This document shows positions 43,878 to 50,493 of a DNA stretch of 64,000 nucleotides, piece by piece. The first letter of the stretch is position 1. Every line of letters starts with the position of its first letter. The notes beneath the pieces were generated by a model, which made no database searches, was not told the origin of the DNA, and saw only the letters and a list, made by a program, of their open reading frames with translations. The DNA comes from Schaalia radingae. Lineage in GTDB: Bacteria > Actinomycetota > Actinomycetes > Actinomycetales > Actinomycetaceae. Made by a program: the position numbers and the translations under genes. The DNA is taken from NCBI RefSeq assembly GCF_900106055.1, contig NZ_LT629792.1, positions 186,001 through 250,000 on the forward strand. Reading direction: 5' to 3'.

Positions 43878-44077
43878 TGTGCACGGTCGACGTGCTGGGT
43901 GACTTGGGTGATGTATTCAGCGTCGCTGATCTGTCCGGATAGGCATTGCTCAAGCAAATCTCTAATGTGGGCGTCCGTAACAGTATGGCCAGCTAAAGCG
44001 AGCGCAGCATCTGCAAACGACATGGCCTCGCGCACTGCAACCGGAGTTACTAATCGCGGTTGTACTGACACGCTCAT
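43874..44077 (-). CDS. VbhA-like antitoxin, degenerate motif
   Basis: 67 residues. The helix-turn region (DAHIRDLLEQCLSGQISDAEYITQ) matches the second half of VbhA antitoxins. Where active antitoxins have (S/T)xxxEG, this one has ALALAG, so the inhibitory Glu is missing. It lies between the canonical antitoxin and the toxin with four-base overlaps on both sides. It may stabilise the complex, act as a regulator, or be decaying. Confidence 0.7.
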   Translation of the reverse strand: MSVSVQPRLVTPVAVREAMSFADAALALAGHTVTDAHIRDLLEQCLSGQISDAEYITQVTQHVDRAQ

Positions 44078-44310
44078 AATGTTTCCTCACTTTTGTGGCG
44101 CACACCTACCGATGCGTGTGCTCTAACCCTGTATTCGTTAGCGTCAATAATACCTGCAGCGTAGTCGGTAAGGTTTTCAACATCTCGCTCGGTTACCTCG
44201 AAGCCCTCATGCCGCAATGTGGTAAGCGTGTTGCGCACGCCGAGTCGTTGCTGCTCATCAAGATTGTGGAACAAATCAGGCCAGCGTTGCTCAATGTTGA
44301 AAGTGCTCAT
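44074..44310 (-). CDS. VbhA-family antitoxin with canonical inhibitory motif
   Basis: 78 residues from ATG 44310 (GGGAG five bases upstream). The motif TLRHEG (about 34-39) fits the (S/T)xxxE(G/N) helix that blocks ATP binding in Fic proteins, followed by VENLTDYAAGIIDANEYRVRA. It starts MSTFNIEQRWPDLF, very like the second antitoxin at 48105 (MESFDVELRWPDLF). First gene of the three-gene operon antitoxin-antitoxin-Fic. Confidence 0.85.
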   Translation of the reverse strand: MSTFNIEQRWPDLFHNLDEQQRLGVRNTLTTLRHEGFEVTERDVENLTDYAAGIIDANEYRVRAHASVGVRHKSEETL

Positions 44311-44580
44311 AACATCTCCCACGTGCTATCTAAATACTACCGCATGCGCGTGCATTACTCAATGGGTGGCGGTTCTGCACGGGTAGGGTTTTGGGCGCTA
44401 GTTTTGCACGTTTTGTTTGCTTGGTTTTAAGCGGTTTCTAGTTTCGCTAGTGGAGGTGTGCATTATCGGTCGATTCTGCACGCTTGGTGGCAAGAAAGTG
44501 GCCAGACTCCGCCCAAACCTGTGATGGATGGATTCCTGCTGAGACGGTAGAGTGGAGTGGACATGAAAAGGAGGCAGGCC
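44311..44580. other. divergent promoter region, Fic operon / AbiEii operon
   Basis: Contains repeated CTGCACG/TTGCACG words (near 44375, 44405, 44487), which could be operator half-sites. The right end holds AAGGAGG, the ribosome-binding site of the gene at 44581. No clear promoter consensus recognised. Confidence 0.4.
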
Positions 44581-44913
44581 ATGAGCGAGACGACAGCGAC
44601 CCGCATGCGCTTACGCGACATCAAGCCCTATGACGCGCCCGCCTCGCTCGACGAGCTGCACGGCCCCTATGACGGGCTCATCGACTTGCCTCACTACGTG
44701 CGCTGGCAGACTGATCGCCTCGGCGTGGATGTGTCGAACCTGGGCTGGCGTCGTATGGCCTACCAGGCACTGCTCGCCGAAGGCACCGCTGACGAGCAGC
44801 GCCGCTTGATGAACCGCAACCGGCTCATCGAGACGTGGCCAATCCTGAACATGGACCCGCGCGTGCGCGCCTTGTGGGAAGGACGCTTTCCCAAGCTTCG
44901 GGTGACTGTGTGA
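44581..44913 (+). CDS. partner (putative antitoxin) of the AbiEii-type toxin
   Basis: 110 residues from ATG 44581, six bases after AAGGAGG; the open frame extends upstream but without a better site. It reads LPHYVRWQTDRLGVDVSNLGWRRMAY, then MNRNRLIETWPIL, helical and soluble. It is not an AbiEi-type winged-helix antitoxin. The GTGA overlap with the nucleotidyltransferase gene implies a tight pair, as for toxin-antitoxin modules. Confidence 0.65.
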   Translation: MSETTATRMRLRDIKPYDAPASLDELHGPYDGLIDLPHYVRWQTDRLGVDVSNLGWRRMAYQALLAEGTADEQRRLMNRNRLIETWPILNMDPRVRALWEGRFPKLRVTV

Positions 44914-45764
44914 ACAGCGACCCGGAAGAGCAGCGACGCATCGCGCGCCTGGCGCTGGAGGCCGCCGGGGACGACGCCGACTTCGCCTTGGCCGGCTCAG
45001 GTGCGATCCGTGAACATGGATTGATTGATCGGCCTACCCAAGACGTGGACCTGTTCACCGTTCAGCAGGCCCAGGCACACTTTGGCACCTCGCTTGACCG
45101 GATTATCGCCGCGCTGCGCGCGGCCGGCTATACCGTGGAGACCCGCCGCCGCCAAGACATGTTTGCCCAACTCACCATCATCAGTGAGCAGGGACGCAGT
45201 ACCGACATGGATCTCGGCGTGGACTGGCGGGCTCACCCACCTGTACGGCTGGAGGTCGGGCCCGTGCTTGCCATTGAGGACGCGGTAGCTAACAAGGTCG
45301 GTGCCCTGTACTCGCGGGCCGAGACCCGTGACTATCTCGACGTAGACGCGATCCGGCGTTCGGGCAGATACAGTGACAAGGAGCTGGTGAACATAGCCCG
45401 TAACGCTGATGCCGCTTTTGACCTGAGATGGTTCACCCAAAACCTCGACAACGTCGAGCGCATCCAACCCGAAGAAGTGCAGGTCTACGGCATGACAGCC
45501 AGTCAGCTTGACGACGTGAAAGCGCGCACCAAGGCGTGGGCGGCAAACATTCGCGGCCAAGCCCAAGATGGCACTCTATCTGCCGGTTTCAGGCCTGACC
45601 GTATCCGCCAGATCATGGCCTTGGCAGACCCCTACACCACACCCCGCCAGGCCGGAAACGCCAGCGAGACTGACCAAGCCGGCACTGTCAGTCATTGTCA
45701 GCCGCCTGGTCAACACCGCCACGAACTAGGTCAAGGGCGTAGCTTGGGAAAGCTTTCTCCTTGA
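44910..45764 (+). CDS. AbiEii/AbiGii-type nucleotidyltransferase toxin with foreign C-terminus
   Basis: 284 residues from GTG 44910. Nucleotidyltransferase motif GSGAIREHGLIDRPTQDVDL (Gly-Ser then DxD, about residues 30-49) and a later Asp and Lys-containing region (AIEDAVANKVGALYSR) are characteristic of type IV TA toxins. The expected end is near residue 222; the last 60 residues (from SAGFRPDRIRQIMALADPYT) are the tail of an NrdH-like protein encoded by a fused segment. Toxicity after this fusion is uncertain. Confidence 0.8.
   Translation: MNSDPEEQRRIARLALEAAGDDADFALAGSGAIREHGLIDRPTQDVDLFTVQQAQAHFGTSLDRIIAALRAAGYTVETRRRQDMFAQLTIISEQGRSTDMDLGVDWRAHPPVRLEVGPVLAIEDAVANKVGALYSRAETRDYLDVDAIRRSGRYSDKELVNIARNADAAFDLRWFTQNLDNVERIQPEEVQVYGMTASQLDDVKARTKAWAANIRGQAQDGTLSAGFRPDRIRQIMALADPYTTPRQAGNASETDQAGTVSHCQPPGQHRHELGQGRSLGKLSP
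45577..45660 (+). pseudogene. nrdH 3' remnant fused into the AbiEii frame
   Basis: Encodes SAGFRPDRIRQIMALADPYT, nearly the same as SAGFRPDRIRQIIALAEPYT in the element's NrdH-like protein at 53137. It is therefore a leftover from another copy of the same element backbone. Confidence 0.7.
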
Positions 45765-45786
45765 GGTAGTAGCTGTGCGGTTGGAG

Positions 45787-45870
45787 TCGGATGGTTTTCT
45801 AGGTCATGCTCAGCTAGTAGGTGGTGTCGAGTTGGACTTGTTTGACGACGCCTCCCACGTCTGGGACGAT
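45787..45870 (-). pseudogene. nlpC/P60 3' remnant
   Basis: Plus-strand sequence TCGGATGGTTTTCTAGGTCA and onward to CTCCCACGTCTGG matches the 3' end of the SLT-NlpC gene at 52205-52285 with scattered differences. Only the last 28 or so codons remain, with substitutions. Confidence 0.65.
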
Positions 45871-45879
45871 CGCTGATCG

Positions 45880-46179
45880 ATTTGATCAGCATATTTGGCA
45901 GTGCGTGGAGTTGATTTACGTGTACTGGTCGAGGGAATTGATACGAGGACTCCAGGCGGCAGGTTGCTCTTTGAAATTGCGGGTGCGTTCGCTGAATATG
46001 AGCGTTCCTTGATTCGTTCGCGCACGCGCGAAGGATTGGAAGCTGTCCGCAGGAGGGGAGCTCGCATCGGACGGCCTTCAGCATTGAATGCCGAGCAACA
46101 ATTGTCGGCTCAGCACGTGCATGAAGATAGTACTCCGGTCACGCAAGTCGCTCACGTGCTTGGATGTTCGGAAGGATGA
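45880..46179 (+). pseudogene. serine recombinase remnant, cargo copy 3
   Basis: Preserves GVDLRVLVEGIDTRTPGGRL, then FEIAGAFAEYERSLIRSRTR and an HTH start, but lacks the first 90 residues with the catalytic Ser, and the HTH is cut off. It follows the AbiEii module as the intact recombinases follow the R-M and Fic modules. Confidence 0.8.
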
Positions 46180-46283
46180 TCTACAGGTGCAACAGGTCGT
46201 GACAAGCTTCTAAGTCGTCACTGTGATTGCAGCCGCAACAGTGATACGTGTTCGCGAAAACTGCTCACGTTGAGGAGAAAGTC

Positions 46284-46832
46284 ATGGATATGCTCGGCAC
46301 TGTTTCTCAGGAATTTATGCGTAAGAACTCAATTCGAGACTTTTTGGTCTCGGTGTATGCGTGGTCGACACTGGCAGTTATACTCAAGCCAGACACTCGC
46401 GGTGTGACCAACGTGGCGTATCTTCTTCAACTTTTCGGCATGAGGAAAACGGCCGACTGGTTGCGAGAGCTATTCGAGCGATTGACAATAACAAGTCCTG
46501 AGGTAACTCGATGTGTTCGAGCATGGATTCTCTTTGCCTTGGCGGTGTGTGTATGGAGATTCTGCTGGGCGTACCGCGATGATTTCAGGACGGTTTTACC
46601 AACACCTGAGGCATCGGCGTTGTGCCTGACGTGCTGTCTTACGGCAGACTTTTGCTCTCCATCATGGGTTCCCGTGGCTCTTTCCCTAACGCTGGCTATC
46701 ATTGCATTGCCTCTGCGGCGTCAAAGGCTTCCGATTGCTGTGATGGCTCTTGCTGATCTGCTGACGTGTTTCGTCATCGTATGGGTCCCTGTGCTTTGGC
46801 AGTCGCCACTGGCTGCGTCGCAAGAATCCTGA
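46284..46832 (+). CDS. hypothetical membrane protein
   Basis: 182 residues from ATG 46284 (GAGGAG upstream). Two or three membrane spans: about 80-97 (AWILFALAVCVWRFCWAY), 125-145 (VPVALSLTLAIIALPL) and 155-175 (MALADLLTCFVIVWVPVLW). The N-terminal 70 residues are amphipathic. No family recognised; single gene in the cargo bay. Confidence 0.55.
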   Translation: MDMLGTVSQEFMRKNSIRDFLVSVYAWSTLAVILKPDTRGVTNVAYLLQLFGMRKTADWLRELFERLTITSPEVTRCVRAWILFALAVCVWRFCWAYRDDFRTVLPTPEASALCLTCCLTADFCSPSWVPVALSLTLAIIALPLRRQRLPIAVMALADLLTCFVIVWVPVLWQSPLAASQES

Positions 46833-46932
46833 GAGGAAAATCAGGAGGTTCCGATAGTCGCTTCGGCTCGGGCGGCCGTAGAATCGCGGCCTCCCCCCTA
46901 CAGCTTAGAGTGGAGACCACGATCCGCTATTT

Positions 46933-47619
46933 TTAAGGCAGTAGGCCAAGTATGTCGTCTGCGGTGGTGATCGTGTGGGCGCCTTCTTGGATGAGTTTGT
47001 TTGATCCTGCTGCCATCATTGAGGCGGTGGGCCATGGCACGGCTCCGAGCGAGGCGCCGTAGGCTCTGGCTTGTAATCCTGCAAATGCAGCGCTTCCGCG
47101 GTGGACGGCTTCAATGACAACAACGATGCTGGCAGTGCGGGCCATGAACGTCTTGAGATCGAGGAATGCGCTGCGCACTGGAGGCTCGTGGTCCTCTCGC
47201 AAGGACAGGTGTGCGCCTCCACAGTTGATGAGCTGAGTGCAGGTGTGAGCGTTTACCCGTGGGTAGATATTGTCTAGGCCTGAGGGGAGGCAGCAGATTA
47301 TGGGAGTTTCGTGCTCTAGTGCGGTTTCCATGACGGCCTGTGAGATTCCGATCCCACTGTCGCACATGAGCGTGACCTCGTGACCTACGAGCCGGCGTGT
47401 CAATGTGCAAGCCACTTGTGCGGCGCTTCCAGTGCACGCACGGTTTCCCACCAGGGCGACGATCGGGCGTGAAATGAGGTCATCCCACTGTGCATCATTG
47501 TTCATACGCACGCGTGCGCTGATGCGGTCATGTTCACTGCTTGTCGTGCGGAGGGCCTTGAGTGAGACGCGAAATGTTCGATTCTGCGTGGTACTCATGT
47601 GTGTCATGGTTGTGAGCAT
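46933..47619 (-). CDS. DprA-like Rossmann protein
   Basis: 228 residues from ATG 47619 (AAAGGA upstream). The core matches DNA-processing protein DprA: IVALVGNRACTGSAAQVA, SGIGISQAVMETALEHETPI, LPSGLDNIYPRVN and the later IVVVIEA region. It lacks DprA's N- and C-terminal accessory domains. Housekeeping DprA binds incoming single-stranded DNA and loads RecA; on a conjugative element such a protein might protect or process transferred DNA, or belong to the DprA-like defence proteins. The chromosomal dprA is not in this window. Confidence 0.75.
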   Translation of the reverse strand: MLTTMTHMSTTQNRTFRVSLKALRTTSSEHDRISARVRMNNDAQWDDLISRPIVALVGNRACTGSAAQVACTLTRRLVGHEVTLMCDSGIGISQAVMETALEHETPIICCLPSGLDNIYPRVNAHTCTQLINCGGAHLSLREDHEPPVRSAFLDLKTFMARTASIVVVIEAVHRGSAAFAGLQARAYGASLGAVPWPTASMMAAGSNKLIQEGAHTITTADDILGLLP

Positions 47620-48104
47620 CGGACTTGTCCTTTCTGTGTGGGACCTTTTGTTTTTGCCTCGCTGGCAAATGAGATCTTGAGGCGAGTGCAAGGCGGTTTG
47701 GCAACCTTGTGTGGGCGCAGTGGAACGTGGAATAAATAGCGATAGCGGTTTATGCCGCGAGAGTCCGGTGCGTCCAGCCCCTGTGGGGCTTGCCAGGGTG
47801 CCGGCGAGCGATAATCGAAAGCCAGCGAGGATAAAACACCTATAAGAACGCATCCCGAAGGGATGACGATTATGAAAGCGGCGAAGCCACACCGAAGGTG
47901 AACGGGCTGATTGATGCAATCAGCCCTGACAACAGGAACGCCACGCGCGTGTGCGCGGCCCGCGTTCTAGGAAGTTCACCAACTTCGTACATGGCGCTGC
48001 TACTGGTTACCTTGGCGCGTGAAGTTCGCGTGCGTTACGGCTCGTTTTGCTTGGAATCATGCGGAAAAGTCGAGTATAATAGAGGTGTTGTGAGGAGGCA
48101 TGAA
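47620..48104. other. hairpin-dense non-coding region
   Basis: Stems include AGCCCC/GGGGCT (47776-47790), CATCCC-GAA-GGGATG (47851-47865), CACC-GAA-GGTG (47890-47900), GGGCTGATTG/CAATCAGCCC (47904-47926), GAACGC with GCGTTC (around 47937-47967), and GAAGTT/AACTTC (47971-47986). Two have GAA triloops. Concentration of stems within 210 bp resembles single-strand origins or structured RNAs. The right end holds GAGTATAAT (a -10-like box) before the antitoxin gene. Confidence 0.5.
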
Positions 48105-48344
48105 ATGGAAAGCTTTGATGTTGAGCTACGCTGGCCCGATTTGTTCGAGCACCTAAGTGAACGTGAACATCACGCTGTGCGACAGTCACTTGCTGCAGCA
48201 TGGCATGAAGGATTTGAGCCTACCCGCAATCATGTGAAGAACTTGACTGAGTATGCGCGCGGCGCGATTACGCGCGAGGAATACCGTCAGCGAAGTATTG
48301 AAATTGCGCGCCATATGGCTGGAGTTTCGTCAGCAGCACGTTAG
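48105..48344 (+). CDS. VbhA-family antitoxin 2
   Basis: 79 residues from ATG 48105 (GAGGAG upstream). Starts MESFDVELRWPDLFEHLSE and aligns along its length with the antitoxin at 44074-44310, including VKNLTEYARGAITREEYRQRS. At the inhibitory site it reads AAWHEG: the Glu-Gly is kept, but Ser/Thr is replaced by Ala. Its toxin gene directly downstream is split by an insertion, so this antitoxin may be an orphan that could act on the intact Fic protein. Confidence 0.8.
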   Translation: MESFDVELRWPDLFEHLSEREHHAVRQSLAAAWHEGFEPTRNHVKNLTEYARGAITREEYRQRSIEIARHMAGVSSAAR

Positions 48345-48348
48345 TCAA

Positions 48349-48591
48349 ATGGCACGTTTTGACAGCTGGGGATCGTATTTCTATCCCGAAACGGTTGATC
48401 CCGAGACCGGCAACGGTACGCTCCGTAATCTGTACGGTGAGCGTGACGCGGGCGTCTTGGCGCAATTGGAGTATACGGACACATCCTCGCGCGCGGTTGA
48501 TCTTATTCGAGGCAACGTCACTATTGCGAAGACGTTTGATGCTGATCATGTGTGCGCCATTCACGCATATCTGTTCTGTTGCCGTGTCTAA
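48349..48591 (+). pseudogene. fic gene 2, 5' fragment
   Basis: MARFDSWGSYFYPETVD through DADHVCAIHAYLF is the N-terminal part of a Fic protein; genuine sequence ends near 48576, and four foreign residues precede a stop. The Fic domain continues at 49791 (QDVYEWAGEYR), exactly where the intact homologue reads HLFQDVYEWAG. Confidence 0.85.
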
Positions 48592-48816
48592 TTTGATACA
48601 ACATAACGGCAGCCTTTTTCTACCCCTTAACGATGAACACCCCCGTGTGCATTTTTGCACACCCTCATAACGATGCCGTATGCACCGTTACGGAGTAAGG
48701 TCTTCGGTTTTTTCGCTGCCTGTGTGTACATATCGATCTCCCCGTGAAACTGGTAGTCACAGTTCGTGGCCGCCAGATCTTTTTCTCCTCGTTATTGATT
48801 AATTCCATCTTTATAT

Positions 48817-49434
48817 TTAGCCGCCGGCAGTAAACAATGCATGATATATTTGTGGCTGTATAGTTATCATCACCAAAAGTGTACATAACCAAAAAATCAC
48901 CAATTCATATATGCATTGTGAACCATCTACTTGAATCTTTTCTAAATACGATTCCGGGATAATCCTACATAGCATTTTATATATGCAGAAGCCCAAACAA
49001 GCACCCACTGTATTGGCTATCAAATCATTGATGTCTGTCGCTCCACATCCAAACATCTGAACAACTTCAACGGATGCCGAAATCAAAAAACCAGCTAGAG
49101 CTATTTTTCCCATTTTATCGAACTTTTTATAAAGCAATGGAAGAAATATCCCCAAGGGAATAAAAAGAACGACATTGAGTATAGTATCAACTGGGCCTCT
49201 GACCATATCCACAAAAGGAATATATACGATTCTCGGATCAAAAGCTGACATATACCAAATCCCCGTCATCGTCAATATTCCTGTCAAATAGAAGCAAAAC
49301 ACACAAGAAATGGCAATATGACCAAACCTCCGTCTTCTCTCTTTCAAATGTAAAAAAATAAAGTACACCGCCAATAATGCGATAATAGGAGCAAACCCGC
49401 ATAACAGATGCCTGCCACTTAATTCCCAGTCCAT
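48817..49434 (-). CDS. VanZ family membrane protein
   Basis: 205 residues from ATG 49434 (AAGGAG eight bases upstream). Five membrane segments and the family core FVDMVRGPVDTILNVVLFIPLG (shortened: VRGPVDTILNVVLFIPLG), then SASVEVVQMFG and TDINDLIANTVGACLG. VanZ of Tn1546 gives low-level teicoplanin resistance, and other relatives affect lipoglycopeptide or lincosamide susceptibility; resistance here is not shown. The codon usage is AT-rich and foreign. Downstream of the GNAT remnant on the same strand. Confidence 0.85.
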   Translation of the reverse strand: MDWELSGRHLLCGFAPIIALLAVYFIFLHLKERRRRFGHIAISCVFCFYLTGILTMTGIWYMSAFDPRIVYIPFVDMVRGPVDTILNVVLFIPLGIFLPLLYKKFDKMGKIALAGFLISASVEVVQMFGCGATDINDLIANTVGACLGFCIYKMLCRIIPESYLEKIQVDGSQCIYELVIFWLCTLLVMITIQPQIYHALFTAGG

Positions 49435-49446
49435 AAACACATCTCC

Positions 49447-49788
49447 TTATAATTCGCACACCGTAATGTATTCTTCGGCATTTTCATCGACCGTCTTGAA
49501 GCCGACATTCTTATACATCTTCACGGCGTAGTTTTCTTTCTACACCGCCAGGGACGCTCGTTCATATCCCTGCCATTTCAGCAGTTCGAGCATCTTCATC
49601 ATAAGCTGTGAGCCGATCCCCTGACCGCGATACTCTTTGTAAAGCGAAATGGCAAAGGAAGGCGTCTCGTCATCCACATGGCCATAGTCGTCCATTATCC
49701 TTGTCCAAACCGCTCCTACTAACTTGCCGCCGAAATCAGCCACCAGGCAGTTATCACCCTTACGTGTACCGAAATCATCCGTATACAC
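49447..49788 (-). pseudogene. GNAT acetyltransferase remnant
   Basis: The acetyl-CoA motif is intact (EYRGQGIGSQLMMKMLELL), but the frame stops at a TAG after RASLAV, and the remainder (KENYAVKMYKNVGF and onward to ITVCEL) continues in the same frame to TAA at 49447: a CAG-to-TAG nonsense change would explain this. The N-terminus is lost at the insertion junction. Confidence 0.8.
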
Positions 49789-49790
49789 TC

Positions 49791-50357
49791 CAAGATGTGT
49801 ATGAGTGGGCCGGCGAGTACCGCTGCGTGAACATGACGAAGGGAAGGAGTAGTTTTGCTGATTGCTATTCAGGTCAAATCGACTGGTACCTTCGCCATGT
49901 GCATTCAGGCGTAGCTTCTACTCCGTGGAAGAGTATTGATCGTGAGAGCTTTTGTGAGCGTCTTGCCAGCGTATTCGCTGATTTGAATCAGGCCCACCCG
50001 TTTCGTGAAGGCAATGGGCGTACCGCGAAAGTATTCTTGGAACATGTCGCGCAGCAGTCAAACTACTCTTTAGATTTTGCCTTGGTCTCACCGCATGACT
50101 GGAATTACGCCAGCATGCTCAGCGGCCCCGATTTAGGCTCCCTGCAACCAGTTCCTGATTATCTCATACCAGTTTTTGATGCGATCACCGTCAAACGTAC
50201 AGGTATTGTTCCTGTACAGGATCGTGGTCAAGAGGTGCAGTCTTTACTGAAAATGAATGGCGGTACGCTCGGGCGCACGAGCCGTTCACGAGTTGCTTCT
50301 AATCGGCGTGTGCATGCACGTCGGGCGTCGCGGCCGAAGCATGGTCGAGGCATGTAG
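49791..50357 (+). pseudogene. fic gene 2, 3' fragment
   Basis: Reads QDVYEWAGEYRC, has an intact Fic motif HPFREGNGRTAKV and a basic C-terminus ending KHGRGM, similar to the end of the intact Fic (HGYGRGM). It lacks the LPxIxQ export-like motif. Without the N-terminal fragment it probably cannot be translated from its own start. Confidence 0.85.
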
Positions 50358-50393
50358 ACAAGCAATGTAGGTTAAGCGATATGTAGAGTAAAG

Positions 50394-50438
50394 CGCCGCC
50401 CTTGGGAGATTTGAGATCTCCTGTGGGCGGCGTCCTTT
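50394..50438 (+). terminator. terminator at the end of the cargo bay
   Basis: CGCCGCCC (50394-50401) pairs with GGGCGGCG (50425-50432), with an inner GGAGAT/ATCTCC stem, followed by TCCTTTT. Lies between fic 2 (+) and ardC (-). Confidence 0.8.
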
Positions 50439-50493
50439 TGTGTTCCCTGCTGACGCAGGGTATAAAGCACGTCCGTTTTCGTGATTGTCTCCG

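Larger units (their letters stand above)
48577..49790. mobile_element. 1.2-kb low-GC insertion in fic gene 2
   Basis: Separates the two halves of fic 2 and contains a VanZ-family gene and a broken GNAT gene, both with AT-rich codons unlike the rest of the window and similar in style to Firmicutes proteins. No transposase, terminal repeat or clear target duplication is visible. The mechanism of entry is unknown. Confidence 0.75.

Noticed and set aside
47620..47919. 100-residue upstream extension of the DprA-like protein
   Set aside because: It runs through the hairpin-dense region; ATG 47619 has a good ribosome-binding site and matches the domain start.
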